From the NCBI GenBank assembly GCA_903789375.1, contig CAIFEB010000009.1, forward strand, positions 1 to 64,000: DNA of 64,000 nt. Direction: 5' to 3'. The notes beneath the pieces are model-generated. The model saw only the letters and a program-made list of their open reading frames with translations. It did no database searches and had not been told where the DNA came from. This document shows, one piece after another, positions 16,610 to 25,704 of the stretch. The DNA is from an uncultured Eggerthellaceae bacterium. Its GTDB lineage: Bacteria; Actinomycetota; Coriobacteriia; Coriobacteriales; Eggerthellaceae. Made by a program: the position numbers and the translations under genes. How positions within the stretch are numbered: position 1 is the first letter of the stretch; each line of letters begins with the position of its first letter.

Positions 16610-16920
16610 CAGCGATCGCCCCCTTCGCCCAGAATGGACGGGATGAGGAAGTAGCCGTCCTGCTGTTTGGGAGCGTTTTCCAGGGCGACCTCCTGCGAGA
16701 AGCCCTCCTGCACCTCGTCTTCGCGCATCACGTTGGACAGGCCTCCGATCGGGTGGAACGTCGGCTCCACGCCGTCGAGGTCGTATTCGGTGATGGGCTT
16801 CAGACTGTCGATGATGTTGTTCAGATCGACGGTCATCTGGGGAACCTCATCGTCCGCCAGATGGATGCGCGTGTATTCGGCGATCGCGCGCACGTCGCTT
16901 TCCGACACATGCTGCGTCAT
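16609..16920 (-). CDS. gatC: Asp/Glu-tRNA amidotransferase subunit C
   Basis: GatC (103 residues) is the small belt subunit that holds GatA and GatB together. Recognisable blocks are DVRAIAEYTRIHLADDE, VDLNNIIDSLKPI, DGVEPTFHPI and the C-terminal FLIPSIL. The start at 16920 (MTQHVSESDV) gives the usual length. The frame is open upstream to 17100, but that part lacks family similarity. It is the first gene of the operon. Confidence 0.93.
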   Translation of the reverse strand: MTQHVSESDVRAIAEYTRIHLADDEVPQMTVDLNNIIDSLKPITEYDLDGVEPTFHPIGGLSNVMREDEVQEGFSQEVALENAPKQQDGYFLIPSILGEGGDR

Positions 16921-17165
16921 GAATTCAACCTGCTTTCCGATTGCAGCCGGGATGTGCAGGGACGCGGGCGACGAACCGTCTGCGCCCGCAGCCACCCTGC
17001 CAGTATCGCGCACCATGATAGCAAACCGCCTGCGCCCCACAGCCCTGCTGGCAGGACTGGGGATATTTAACAGATGCGATGCGCGCGAAACCTTCCACAT
17101 CCCGTTCGAGGGCGGCCCCGTCGCGGCCGTTCCCCGTCAGGTGCGACGCGCGCGTGGCTTCCCGC

Positions 17166-17245
17166 GTCCAGCGCTACGCCAACCGCAGGTCGAGGCCTCC
17201 CATGCCCAGCGCAACGCCAACCGTCCAGCGCTACGCCAACCGCAG
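17166..17245. repeat. Direct repeat, 23 bp, 57-bp spacing
   Basis: An identical 23-bp sequence beginning GTCCAGCGCTACGCCAACCG occurs at 17166 and 17223, with a related third copy between them at about 17204. It is non-coding. Confidence 0.8.
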
Positions 17246-17355
17246 CGGTTGCGGTCCGCCTGCAGGCCGCGCACAGCCGCGGCTGCGACTGTGCCCCGCC
17301 GCGCATTCCCGCATTCTCCGCAAAGCTCCGCGGAAACCCTCGCACCGCGCCCTGC

Positions 17356-17380
17356 GCTTTTCTATACTTGGTTGAAAAGC
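17356..17380 (+). promoter_or_regulatory. Inverted repeat around a -10-like TATACT
   Basis: GCTTTTC (17356-17362) and GAAAAGC (17374-17380) are perfect inverted arms. Between them TATACT (17363-17368) resembles a -10 element, 46 bases before the ATG of the next gene. No clear -35 was found. It could be promoter plus operator. Confidence 0.45.
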
Positions 17381-17413
17381 ACCTGCAGCACGACTCAATC
17401 GGAAGCAGAGGGA

Positions 17414-18109
17414 ATGGGAAAGGTTTCGAACCGACAGCCGCAAGACGCGCGCCCGCGCACGGCCGCAGGGACGCGCGCGGCGACCGTCATCGTCGCCATC
17501 GTCGCGACGCTGGCGATCATGCTGGTCATGGGCGCAGGCATCATCGGCGGCAATCCCGTTGCGCCGTCCCGCGCGCTCCCAAGCTCGTCCTCGTCGGCGA
17601 GCGCCGCCGCTCCCTCGCCCGACGAAGTCGTCTACCCGGGCAACGCCGCCATCAACGCGTTCATCGTGGCGTTCGACCAGGCGAACCCCGACCAGCCGAT
17701 TACCGCGCCCGACCTGCAGCCCACGCTGCGCGACGGCAAGATCGACGAAAGCCAGGTTACGACCACCATCGCGGGGAAAACGGTCACGATCGTCGGAGCG
17801 AAAGCGCCGGACGACCTGAGCGTGTCCGTCTCGTGGACGCCGGTCTACACGAAGAAGCACGACCTGGACAAGCCGACGCATCACACGTTCGTTCTGATCA
17901 TGCGGGCTATGGCCCCCGACGCCACGAACGACGAAGTGGAGGCGCGCTGGCGAGAGGTGGCTTCGGGCGCAGCGACCGCATCGTGGGACGACCACACCAC
18001 CCAGTTCACCGGCAGCACGCCTCTCGACGCGCCGAACGCATCCACGTCGTTGCGTCTGACGAAGCTCGACCGCGTGCCGATCGGCACCGACGGCAGCGAC
18101 GACGCGTAA
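17414..18109 (+). CDS. Unknown membrane-anchored or exported protein, 231 residues
   Basis: I do not recognise the family. Residues 1-22 are basic and cytoplasmic-looking; residues about 23-46 (TVIVAIVATLAIMLVMGAGI) form one strong hydrophobic segment that anchors the protein or acts as an uncleaved signal. A Ser/Ala/Pro spacer follows, then a soluble domain of about 165 residues (DEVVYPGNAAINAFIVAFDQ, TTTIAGKTVTIVG, SVSWTPVYTKKHD, HHTFVLIMRAMAPDATNDEVEARW). It has no cysteines. It is on the plus strand, unlike its neighbours, and precedes a phosphatase gene by 181 bases. GAGGGA lies just before the ATG. Confidence 0.75.
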   Translation: MGKVSNRQPQDARPRTAAGTRAATVIVAIVATLAIMLVMGAGIIGGNPVAPSRALPSSSSSASAAAPSPDEVVYPGNAAINAFIVAFDQANPDQPITAPDLQPTLRDGKIDESQVTTTIAGKTVTIVGAKAPDDLSVSVSWTPVYTKKHDLDKPTHHTFVLIMRAMAPDATNDEVEARWREVASGAATASWDDHTTQFTGSTPLDAPNASTSLRLTKLDRVPIGTDGSDDA

Positions 18110-18290
18110 CGGACCTGTACCATCCGAAACGGGCGCACGGCGCACGCCGGGGCTCCGAAGTGGGCGCTTGGCGCACGTCGAGGGCCCGAGACGCGCCTGC
18201 CACCGCGCACCCGGAAAGCTTGCGAGCGGAACCGAGGCGCCGCCCGCAAGCCAGCACGCCGCACGCCCACCGCATAGTTGAAGGAGCATG

Positions 18291-18755
18291 ATGAATCCGA
18301 CCGAACCGACCCGCATCCTGTTCGTCTGCCACGGCAACATCTGCCGCAGCCCCATGGCCCAGTGCGTCATGCAGCACATCGTCAACGAACGCGGCATCGC
18401 CGACCGGTTCGTCATCGACTCCGCCGCGACCACCACCGAGGCGCTCGGCTCGCGCATATACCCGCCCGCGCGCCGGACGCTCGAACGCGCCGGCGTCCAG
18501 GTCGTCAGCCACCGCGCACGCCAGGTCGTGCGCGCCGACGGCGACCGCTGGGACTATATCGTCTACATGGATGCGGAAAACGAAGGCGACCTGCGACGCA
18601 TCCTGGGGCCGCACCCCAAAGCGCGCGTGGTCCGGCTTCTTTCGCTGTGCCAGCGCTGCGACGATGTGGCCGATCCGTGGTACACCGGCGATTTCGAAAC
18701 AGCGTACGCCGACATCACCGACGGCTGCCGCGCCCTCGCCGACCTGCTGGAATAG
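18291..18755 (+). CDS. Low-molecular-weight protein tyrosine phosphatase
   Basis: This cytoplasmic phosphatase of about 154 residues has the family P-loop ILFVCHGNICRSPMAQ (C-x5-R) at its N-terminus and the general-acid aspartate loop in DVADPWYTGDFETAY near the C-terminus. Members remove phosphate from tyrosines or arginines of proteins, or act in exopolysaccharide control. AAGGAG precedes two adjacent ATGs (18288 and 18291); spacing favours the second. The length is typical. Confidence 0.92.
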   Translation: MNPTEPTRILFVCHGNICRSPMAQCVMQHIVNERGIADRFVIDSAATTTEALGSRIYPPARRTLERAGVQVVSHRARQVVRADGDRWDYIVYMDAENEGDLRRILGPHPKARVVRLLSLCQRCDDVADPWYTGDFETAYADITDGCRALADLLE

Positions 18756-18815
18756 GTGCGAGCGCGCCTGAGCCGCAGCGCGAGCGCGCACGCACGCGGG
18801 GCCGAAGCGCCGACC

Positions 18816-20681
18816 CTACTCCCCCGCCGCGATCTCCGCCAGGAAATCCTCGCCGTAGGTGCGCAGCTTCTTCACGCCGACGCCCGAAATCGCAAGCAGC
18901 TCCTCGTCCGTGCGCGGACGCGCCAGGCACATCTCACGCAGCGTCCGGTCCGAGAACACCATGTACGGCGCGATGCCCGCCTCGCTCGCCAGACGCTTGC
19001 GCAGCGCGCGCAGCCGTTCGAACAGGTCCTGCTGCGCCGGGTCGTCCAGATCCGCCACCGCGCGCCCCGACCCGAACGTGCCCATATGCGCGCGCCGGCC
19101 CTCAGCCACCTTCTTCGTCCGCTTCATCTTGAGCGCGAACCCGTCGACCGCCGCCTCGCGGCAGCGCGGCCCCAGACCCACGACCGGGTACTGCCCGTCG
19201 CTGATTTCCAAGTACCCGTCGGCGGCAAGCAGCTCCACCACCCGGCGCACTTCGGCCACCGACGCATCCGCCGCATCGCCGTACGTGCGCGACTGGTCGA
19301 GTCCGCGTTCCAGGATTTCCTTCGATTTCGACCCCGTCAGAACGCCCGCGACGATGCCCTTTCCGTACCGTCCGCGCAGCTCATGCACGCAGCGCATGAC
19401 CGACCGCGCCGTCTTCGTCACATCGACCGCCTCGAAGCCGCCATCGCAGTTGCCGCACGCGCCGCACTTCGCCTGCGCGTCCACGTCCTCGCCGAAGTAC
19501 CGCAGCAGATAGCCGCGCAGACAGTCGCAGGTCGTGCAGTAGCCGACCATCCTCTCGAGCCGCTGGCGCTGGCTCGTGCGCACACGTTCGACTTCTTCGG
19601 CCGTCAGCTCCTGGTTCTCCGAGTCCTGGTTGATGAAGAAGCGCTGGGTTTGGAGGTCGCCGTCGTTCCACAGGAGCAGGCACTCCGACGGCTCGCCGTC
19701 ACGACCGGCGCGGCCCGCCTCCTGGTAGTACGCCTCCACCGAACCGGGCATGTCGAAGTGGATGACGTAGCGCACGTTCGATTTGTCGATACCCATGCCG
19801 AACGCGTTCGTTGCCACCATGACGGGGGCGTCGTCGTTGACGAACGCCCGCTGGTTGGCCGCGCGCTCCTCGGTCGAGAGCCCCGCATGGTAGCGCACGG
19901 CCTTGATGCGGGCGTCGACCAGCGCCGCGCAGACCTTCTCGGTGTGCTTGCGCGTGGCGCAGTAGATGATGCCGCTGTCGTCGGGGCGGCTCGTCACATA
20001 CGCCATGATGCGCGCGAGCTTGCGCTTGTCGGACAGCTCCTCCACCGAAAAGCGCAGGTTGGGGCGGTCGAATCCGGTCGTCACCTGCACCGGGTCGCGC
20101 AGCTCCAGAAGCCGCACGATGTCCGCGCGCACGCGCTCGGTCGCCGTCGCCGTGAACGCGCCGACGATGGGCCGCGCCGGAAGCGACGCGATGAACGCGC
20201 CGATTTTGAGGTACGACGGACGGAAGTCCTGGCCCCACTGCGACACGCAGTGCGCCTCGTCCACGGCCACGAGCGCGATGGTCGCGCGTTGGGCGAAGTC
20301 GGCGAACCGCGGATCCTCCAAGCGCTCGGGCGCCACGTACAGCAGGTCGTACGCGCCGTTCGCCGCGCGGGCGAGCACCCGGCCCTGCTCGCTCGCGGAC
20401 AGCTGCGAGCTGACGCACGCCGCTTTGACGCCGGCGTCCACGAGCGCGCTCACCTGGTCCTCCATAAGAGATACGAGCGGCGACACGACGACGGTCACGC
20501 CGTCGAGCAGAAGCGACGGCACCTGGTAGCAGATGGATTTTCCCGCGCCCGTGGGCATGACGCCCAGGCAGTCGCGGCCCGCAAGCAGCGCCTCCACGAG
20601 CGGCGCCTGACCTTTGCGGAAGTCGTCGTAGCCGAACGCGCGCTTGAGCTCCGCGCGCGCCTCGTCAAGGGACGCGTTCAT
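18816..20681 (-). CDS. recQ: ATP-dependent DNA helicase RecQ
   Basis: RecQ (621 residues) unwinds DNA with 3'-5' polarity in recombination and repair. Motif I is MPTGAGKSICYQ, motif II is DEAHCVSQWGQDFRPSY, and later helicase motifs include IIYCATRKHTEKV and YYQEAGRAGRDGEPSECLL. The RQC zinc cysteines are in YCTTCDCLRGYLLRYFGE and CGACGNC, and an HRDC domain closes the protein (MVFSDRTLREMCLARPRTDEELL). Its ATG overlaps the stop of the larC-like gene (ATGA), so it is translated with the lar genes even though the functions seem unrelated. Confidence 0.96.
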   Translation of the reverse strand: MNASLDEARAELKRAFGYDDFRKGQAPLVEALLAGRDCLGVMPTGAGKSICYQVPSLLLDGVTVVVSPLVSLMEDQVSALVDAGVKAACVSSQLSASEQGRVLARAANGAYDLLYVAPERLEDPRFADFAQRATIALVAVDEAHCVSQWGQDFRPSYLKIGAFIASLPARPIVGAFTATATERVRADIVRLLELRDPVQVTTGFDRPNLRFSVEELSDKRKLARIMAYVTSRPDDSGIIYCATRKHTEKVCAALVDARIKAVRYHAGLSTEERAANQRAFVNDDAPVMVATNAFGMGIDKSNVRYVIHFDMPGSVEAYYQEAGRAGRDGEPSECLLLWNDGDLQTQRFFINQDSENQELTAEEVERVRTSQRQRLERMVGYCTTCDCLRGYLLRYFGEDVDAQAKCGACGNCDGGFEAVDVTKTARSVMRCVHELRGRYGKGIVAGVLTGSKSKEILERGLDQSRTYGDAADASVAEVRRVVELLAADGYLEISDGQYPVVGLGPRCREAAVDGFALKMKRTKKVAEGRRAHMGTFGSGRAVADLDDPAQQDLFERLRALRKRLASEAGIAPYMVFSDRTLREMCLARPRTDEELLAISGVGVKKLRTYGEDFLAEIAAGE

Positions 20682-21274
20682 CGCCGCGCCACCTCAGGCA
20701 GCGCGTCGACCGCGCATCCGCCGTCGTCGAACGCGTCGACGAAATGCGCGATGAGCGCGGCCGACGTGGGCGTGCACAGCTCGCCGGAAAGCCGATCGGC
20801 GCAGACCGGCACATGGGCCGCTGCGAGCAGGGCGGTCGTCGCAGGAGCGGGGATGGAAAGCGTTCCATGCGCGCACGCGACCGTGCCCGATCCCACCTGA
20901 ACGGGCGTGGCCGTGATGCGTTCGGGTGCGAGCGCCTCCGCCGCCAGGCAGATTTCGAGGGCGTTGCGGATGCCGGCATGGCGGCCCACCTCGTGGAAGT
21001 GCGTCTGCTCCACGGCGCAGCCGTGGACGGTCGCCTCCGCGTGGGCGAGCAGGTCGTACACGGCGCGCAGGTCGCTTTTGACCTGTGAAGACACCGGCAG
21101 TTCGCCGATGACGGCGTTCACGGCGGCGATGTCGTGGCAGTGGCCGTCGCCAGGCAGCGCGCGTGCAGCCTGCTGCCGTACGTCCTCGCGCACGTCGGCG
21201 GGCAGCGCACCTTCGACCTGCGCGCGCACGCTTTCGCGCGTCGCCGATTCGCTCAAATCCAGATGGAGGTTCAC
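20678..21274 (-). CDS. larC: Short LarC-like nickel-pincer cofactor protein
   Basis: LarC inserts nickel into the pyridinium pincer cofactor of lactate racemase and related enzymes. This protein shows the middle part of the family: HFHEVGRHAGIRNALEICLA, ITATPVQVGSGTVACAHG, LSIPAPATTALL and GELCTPTSAALIAHFVDAF. At about 198 residues it is half the usual length: the N-terminal SGISGDMFL-type block and the whole C-terminal (LarC2) domain are missing. The GTG start at 21274 (VNLHLDLSES) is uncertain because the ribosome site is weak. It lies between larB and recQ. It could be a reduced functional form or a decaying gene. Confidence 0.7.
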   Translation of the reverse strand: MNLHLDLSESATRESVRAQVEGALPADVREDVRQQAARALPGDGHCHDIAAVNAVIGELPVSSQVKSDLRAVYDLLAHAEATVHGCAVEQTHFHEVGRHAGIRNALEICLAAEALAPERITATPVQVGSGTVACAHGTLSIPAPATTALLAAAHVPVCADRLSGELCTPTSAALIAHFVDAFDDGGCAVDALPEVARR

Positions 21275-21491
21275 GATTCCGCCCCTGCCTTCCCTTGCCC
21301 GGTCCGATTCCGAGCGCTCTTCCGTTGCTGCCGCTCGCGAGCTGCCGTTTCCTTGTGTCAGTCCCGCGCGCCGTTGCCGACACTCCGCCGAAAATCCCTT
21401 TGCCACGACGCCGCTCGCAGCCCGCCCGCACGGACGCTCGCTCCCCTCGCCCCGCACCTTGAACGCGTGGCGCGTTGCTCGCAAGCTGCCG

Positions 21492-22436
21492 CTAATCCGC
21501 TGCGCGCACGATCAGGCTCGCCTGGTAGCCGGCGCCGAACCCGTTGTCGATGTTGACGACCGAAACGCCCGCGGCGCACGAGTTGAGCATGCTGAGCAGC
21601 GCCGATACGCCGCCGAACGATGCGCCGTACCCCACGCTCGTCGGCACGGCGACAACCGGGCACGACGCCAACCCGGCAACGACGCTTGGAAGCGCGCCCT
21701 CCATGCCGGCGACGGCGACGATGGCGGTCGCGCGCTCGATCTCGTCCACATGGGAGAGCAGCCGATGGAGCCCCGCCACGCCCACGTCGTACAGGCGCTC
21801 GACGCGGCAGCCGAGCACCTCGGCCGTGAGCGCCGCCTCCTCGGCGACGGGGATGTCGCTCGTGCCGCCCGAGCACACGACGACGGTGCGGTCCGACGTC
21901 GGCTCCGGCATCTCGCCGACGAGCGCCACCCGCGGCAGGTCGTAGTATGTGAAAACGGGCAGGTCTGGGATGCCGGCCGCGGTGGATGCGCCTGCAGCGT
22001 CCGCGCTGGCTTCCTCTCCCGCGGGCGCGCTGGTCGCGCCTTCCGCCAAAGCTCCCGTTCCCGCGGCGGGGGATGCGGCTGCAGCCTGCGTGCCGGCGGC
22101 ATCCTTCGATGCGTGGCCGCCAGGCGCTGCCAGCGTGAGTCCGTCGGACAGCAGCTCCTCCACTTCGCGCGCGGTATCGGCGCCGATGCGGGTGATGAGC
22201 ACCCGCGGCTCGCCCGCGTCGAGCATCGATGCGACGATACCGGCAATCTGATCGGGCGTTTTGCCCGCGCCGTACACCACTTCCGAAACGCCGCGGCGAA
22301 TGCCCCGCTGGTTGTCTACTCGCGCGTAGCCCAAGTCGGCAACCGGAGCCGTCTCCAGCTTCACCGCCGCATCGGCCGCCGACACCGTTCCCTGTGCTAC
22401 CGCTTCGAGCAGCTCGCGCATCTCGCGCTGTTCCAT
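21492..22436 (-). CDS. larB: LarB-like nickel-pincer cofactor biosynthesis protein
   Basis: LarB carboxylates and hydrolyses nicotinic acid adenine dinucleotide in the first step of pincer-cofactor synthesis. The C-terminal half has the PurE-like core with the GTSD active-site block (VVVCSGGTSDIPVAEEA) and NIDNGFGAGYQASLI; the N-terminal half has DNQRGIRRGVSEVVYG and GKTPDQIAGIV. An Ala/Gly/Glu-rich insertion of about 55 residues lies in the middle and lengthens it to 314 residues against the usual 240-255. The ATG follows AGGAGGATGCC. The larE and larA partners are not in the window. Confidence 0.9.
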   Translation of the reverse strand: MEQREMRELLEAVAQGTVSAADAAVKLETAPVADLGYARVDNQRGIRRGVSEVVYGAGKTPDQIAGIVASMLDAGEPRVLITRIGADTAREVEELLSDGLTLAAPGGHASKDAAGTQAAAASPAAGTGALAEGATSAPAGEEASADAAGASTAAGIPDLPVFTYYDLPRVALVGEMPEPTSDRTVVVCSGGTSDIPVAEEAALTAEVLGCRVERLYDVGVAGLHRLLSHVDEIERATAIVAVAGMEGALPSVVAGLASCPVVAVPTSVGYGASFGGVSALLSMLNSCAAGVSVVNIDNGFGAGYQASLIVRAAD

Positions 22437-22649
22437 GGCATCCTCCTCGCCTCCGCGCTCGCGCGCCTGCGGCGCACGCCTTCCGCCTTCAGCGCAATCG
22501 CGCCTTCGCGTACCCCGACACCAGCCGGCGTCCCGGTCGTAGAACGCGCGTTTCCGCGGCACAGCAGATGCGTTTCCGCGACTGCGCCGCTCAAGCGCCG
22601 CGCCAGCGACACGGCGCCACCCGGACGTGCGCACCTGCGCCTTCCGCTT

Positions 22650-23714
22650 CTACACGTTGAACTTGAAGTGCATCACGTCGCCGTCCTGCACGACGTAGTC
22701 CTTGCCTTCCTGGCGCAGCTTGCCGGCGGTACGGCAGCCCGCCTCGCCGCCGTAGGCGATGTAGTCCTCGTACGACGCCGTCTCGGCTTTGATGAAGCCG
22801 CGCTCGAAATCCGAATGGATCACGCCGGCGGCCTGCGGCGCCTTGGCCCCGATGGGGATCGTCCACGCCTTGGTCTCCTTCTCGCCGGACGTGAAGTACG
22901 ACTGCAGCCCCAGCAGGTGGTATGCCTCGCGCGCCAAACGGGCGAGGCCGCTTTCGGAAAGCCCCAGCTCTTCAAGGAACATCTGGCGCTCGTCCGGCTC
23001 GAGCTCGGCGAGATCGGCCTCCACCTTGGCCGAGATGGGCACGGGCACGCAGCCGTCGATGGGCTCGAGCTGGGCCGCCACCTGGTCCTCGTCGACGTTG
23101 GCGACGTAGAGGATGGGCTTCATCGTGAGCAGGTGCAGCCCGTACAGCGCCGCCTTCTCGTCGTCGGACAGGTCGAGCGTGCGCGCGCGATGGCCCTCGT
23201 TCAGGCCCGCTTCCACCTTCTTGGCCGTCTCGAACACGAGCTTGGCGTCCTTGTCGCGCTTGGCCTCCTTCTCCAGGCGGGGCAGCGCCTTCTCGACCGT
23301 GCCGAGATCGGCGAGGATCAGCTCGGTCTTGATGGTCTCAACGTCGCTCGTGGGCGAGATCTTGCCGTCGACGTGCACGACGTCGGGGTCGCTGAAGTAG
23401 CGCACGACCTCGCAGATGGCGTCCGTCTCGCGGATGTTCGCGAGGAACTGGTTGCCCAGGCCCTCGCCCTGCGACGCGCCCGCCACCAGGCCGGCGATGT
23501 CGACGAACTCGACCGTCGCCGGGACGATCTGAGCGGGGTGGTCGATCTTGGCGAGTTCCTGAAGGCGCCCGTCCGGCACGGGCACGACGCCCACGTTGGG
23601 TTCGATCGTGGCGAACGGGTAGTTGGCCGCGAGCGCGTTGTTGCTGGTCAAGGCATTGAAAAGCGTCGATTTGCCAACGTTGGGCAAGCCGACGATGCCG
23701 ATTGAAAGTGCCAT
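22650..23714 (-). CDS. ychF: Redox-regulated ATPase / GTPase-like protein YchF (OLA1)
   Basis: YchF (354 residues) is a conserved P-loop ATPase that binds ribosomes and acts in stress and translation control. It has the G1 motif [19 protein letters not shown]3 in [18 protein letters not shown], the coiled middle, and a C-terminal TGS-like domain ending in [10 protein letters not shown]. The start at 23714 follows TAGGAGTCCC. Length is near the usual 363. Confidence 0.96.
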   Translation of the reverse strand: MALSIGIVGLPNVGKSTLFNALTSNNALAANYPFATIEPNVGVVPVPDGRLQELAKIDHPAQIVPATVEFVDIAGLVAGASQGEGLGNQFLANIRETDAICEVVRYFSDPDVVHVDGKISPTSDVETIKTELILADLGTVEKALPRLEKEAKRDKDAKLVFETAKKVEAGLNEGHRARTLDLSDDEKAALYGLHLLTMKPILYVANVDEDQVAAQLEPIDGCVPVPISAKVEADLAELEPDERQMFLEELGLSESGLARLAREAYHLLGLQSYFTSGEKETKAWTIPIGAKAPQAAGVIHSDFERGFIKAETASYEDYIAYGGEAGCRTAGKLRQEGKDYVVQDGDVMHFKFNV

Positions 23715-23944
23715 GGGACTCCTATCGAGCAAAGGGTGATTCCTGTGCGCTCCATTGTCGCACATTCGCCCCGGCGCGCCGCATGCGCCCGCTCAACAGC
23801 ACCTTATGGCCACCTTCGCTTCCCGCGACGGCGGTGCCCGCGCGGCGCGGGAGCGGCGCATGGACGGCTGGCCAACGGCGCGGGAGCGGCAGCGGAGCGG
23901 CATGCGGACGCAAGCGGCGGCGCGACGGCGGCCGTGCGCGCACG

Positions 23945-23979
23945 AAAAAACGCCTGGCGGGCATCCGCCAGGCGTTTTC
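23945..23979 (-). terminator. Strong intrinsic terminator, probably bidirectional
   Basis: AAAACGCCTGGCGG pairs with CCGCCAGGCGTTTT around a 4-base loop. On the minus strand the stem is followed by six T residues, as expected for the end of the NSS transporter transcript; on the plus strand it also ends in TTTT. Confidence 0.85.
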
Positions 23980-23986
23980 GCTATAT

Positions 23987-24047
23987 TTTCACACATTTAA
24001 ATACGCTCTTGCAACATTAACTCAATTACCGATTTAAATGTGTGAAA
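23987..24047. repeat. 16-bp perfect inverted repeat in an AT-rich island, copy 2
   Basis: TTTCACACATTTAAAT (23987-24002) pairs exactly with ATTTAAATGTGTGAAA (24032-24047), separated by 29 bases. The right end ATTTAAATGTGTGAAATTTC matches the ends of the islands near 9511 and 49189. Confidence 0.75.
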
Positions 24048-24112
24048 TTTCATTGTGTCGGCGCCCGGACTGCAGCCCAGGCGCCCGAAACGCGCTTGGA
24101 ACGCTCCCCACG

Positions 24113-24156
24113 CGCATGTGATGTGCCCCGCGCACGCGCGAGACGCATCACATGCG
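24113..24156. repeat. 11-bp perfect inverted repeat
   Basis: CGCATGTGATG (24113-24123) and CATCACATGCG (24146-24156) are perfect arms with a 22-base loop. It lies about 140 bases after the NSS transporter stop on the minus strand. Confidence 0.6.
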
Positions 24157-24291
24157 AAGCACATGCCGTGCGCCGGGCTCAAACGTTTGCGTACCACAAT
24201 TCCATACGCGCCCTGCGCGCCCCGTGCCCGGGCGTCCGCGCACACGCTGCGGCTATCCCTGCCGCGCTCGCCACGCAGCCTCCCCGCGCAC

Positions 24292-25704
24292 TTAGAAGTT
24301 CACCAAGCCGAACGTCTGCGCCACGTAGGACACCAGGATGATCACCATGAACACCGGCGCGACGTACTTGATGATGACCGTCCACACCTTGGCGAAGCGG
24401 AACGGACTCGACAGGCGCACCTCGTCGATGAGCGTCTTAGGCTTCACAATCCAGCCAACGAAGATGCAGGTCACCAGCGCGACGATCGGCATGATGACGG
24501 AATTCGACAAGAAGTCGAACAGGTCGAGCAGCGTCGACCCCTCGCCGAGCGGCTGGATGAACGACAGCACGTTGTAGCCCGCGTTCACGAAGCCGCCGAC
24601 CACGACGATCACCACGATGCAGAAGATGAGCGAGCGTCGACGCGTCCAATGCGTGCCGTCGGCAACGATGGACACGCATGCCTCGGTCAGCGAAATCGAG
24701 CTGGTCAGCGCCGCGAACAGCACGAGCAGGAAGAACAAGAACCCGATGATGGGAGCCGCCCCGCCCATGCTCTCGAACACGCCCGGCAGCGTGATGAACA
24801 TAAGCGACGGGCCGGACTTGGCCGCCACCGCGTCGGCCGAACCGAACGCCATGAACGCGACCGGCACGATCATGAGGCCCGCGAGAAACGACACCACCGA
24901 GTCGAAGCCCGCGATCGACGCCACCGAACCGGTGAGGCTCTCCTTCTTGTCCAGATAGCTGCCGTATGTCACCATGATGCCCATCGCCAGCGACAGACTG
25001 TAGAACATCTGCCCAAGCGCGCCGACCAGCAGCGCCGGCGAAATCTTGGAGAAGTCGGGGGTCAGGTAGTACGCCGCACCCTGCGCCGCGCCCGGCTGCA
25101 TGAGCACGAACACCGAGATGCCAACGGCTACCACGAGCAGAGCCGGCATCATCACGAAGTTCGCCTTCTCGATGCCGCCCTCGACGCCCATCGCCACGAC
25201 GATGAACGTGATCGCCATGAACACGAGCATGAAGGCGAAGCTCGATGCGGGGTCGGTGATGAATCCCTTGAAGAACCCGCCGCCATCGGCGATGGCCACC
25301 GGGCCGTCGGTCAGGTAGCCCACGGCGTACCGCGTGACCCAGCCGCCGATGATGCAGTAGTACGGCGTGATGATGAACGGCACGATGCACGCCAGCTTGC
25401 CGATCCAACGGTACTTCTTGCCGAACGACGCGTACGCGCCGATGACCGACTGCTGGGTCTTGCGTCCGAGCGCCGTCTCGAGCAGCAAGAGCGAGATGCC
25501 GATGGTGAACGCGAGGATAATGTAGGTGATGAGGAACGTGCCGCCACCGTAGCGCGCCGCCAGCGTGGGGAACCTCCAGAGGTTGCCCAGGCCGACCGCC
25601 GATGCCGCTCCCGCCAGGATGAACGCAAGCTTGCCCGACCACTTGGATCGGGGGATGTCAGGCTGCTCCCCCGTCGTGATGAATTCCCGTTCGTTATCAG
25701 CCAT
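24292..25704 (-). CDS. Sodium:neurotransmitter symporter family (NSS) transporter
   Basis: This 470-residue membrane protein belongs to the NSS/SNF family, which imports amino acids with sodium. TM1 carries the sodium-site signature FILAGAASAVGLGNLWRFPTLA, followed by GGGTFLITYIILAFTIGISLL and ALGRKTQQSVIGAY; eleven to twelve membrane segments are visible. Bacterial members transport amino acids such as leucine, tyrosine or tryptophan; the ligand cannot be told. The start MADNEREFITTGEQPDIPRS has a weak ribosome site. It stands alone, divergent from asnB. A TATAAT hexamer on the minus strand at 26000-25995 may be its promoter. Confidence 0.93.
   Translation of the reverse strand: MADNEREFITTGEQPDIPRSKWSGKLAFILAGAASAVGLGNLWRFPTLAARYGGGTFLITYIILAFTIGISLLLLETALGRKTQQSVIGAYASFGKKYRWIGKLACIVPFIITPYYCIIGGWVTRYAVGYLTDGPVAIADGGGFFKGFITDPASSFAFMLVFMAITFIVVAMGVEGGIEKANFVMMPALLVVAVGISVFVLMQPGAAQGAAYYLTPDFSKISPALLVGALGQMFYSLSLAMGIMVTYGSYLDKKESLTGSVASIAGFDSVVSFLAGLMIVPVAFMAFGSADAVAAKSGPSLMFITLPGVFESMGGAAPIIGFLFFLLVLFAALTSSISLTEACVSIVADGTHWTRRRSLIFCIVVIVVVGGFVNAGYNVLSFIQPLGEGSTLLDLFDFLSNSVIMPIVALVTCIFVGWIVKPKTLIDEVRLSSPFRFAKVWTVIIKYVAPVFMVIILVSYVAQTFGLVNF

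Larger units (their letters stand above)
16921..17413. other. Divergent intergenic region between gatC and the 231-residue protein gene
   Basis: No gene is seen. The region must hold the gatCAB promoter (minus) and the promoter of the plus-strand gene. It contains three copies of a CCAGCGC(T/A)ACGCCAACCG motif near 17168, 17205 and 17225; two longer copies (17166-17188 and 17223-17245) are identical over 23 bases and lie 57 bases apart. Confidence 0.6.
23715..24291. other. Intergenic region between ychF and the NSS transporter gene
   Basis: No convincing gene is present. The stretch holds the ychF promoter, a strong terminator for the transporter gene, a 16-bp perfect inverted repeat inside an AT-rich island, and an 11-bp inverted repeat. 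Open frames of about 80-100 codons here cross these structures and are rejected. Confidence 0.6.
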
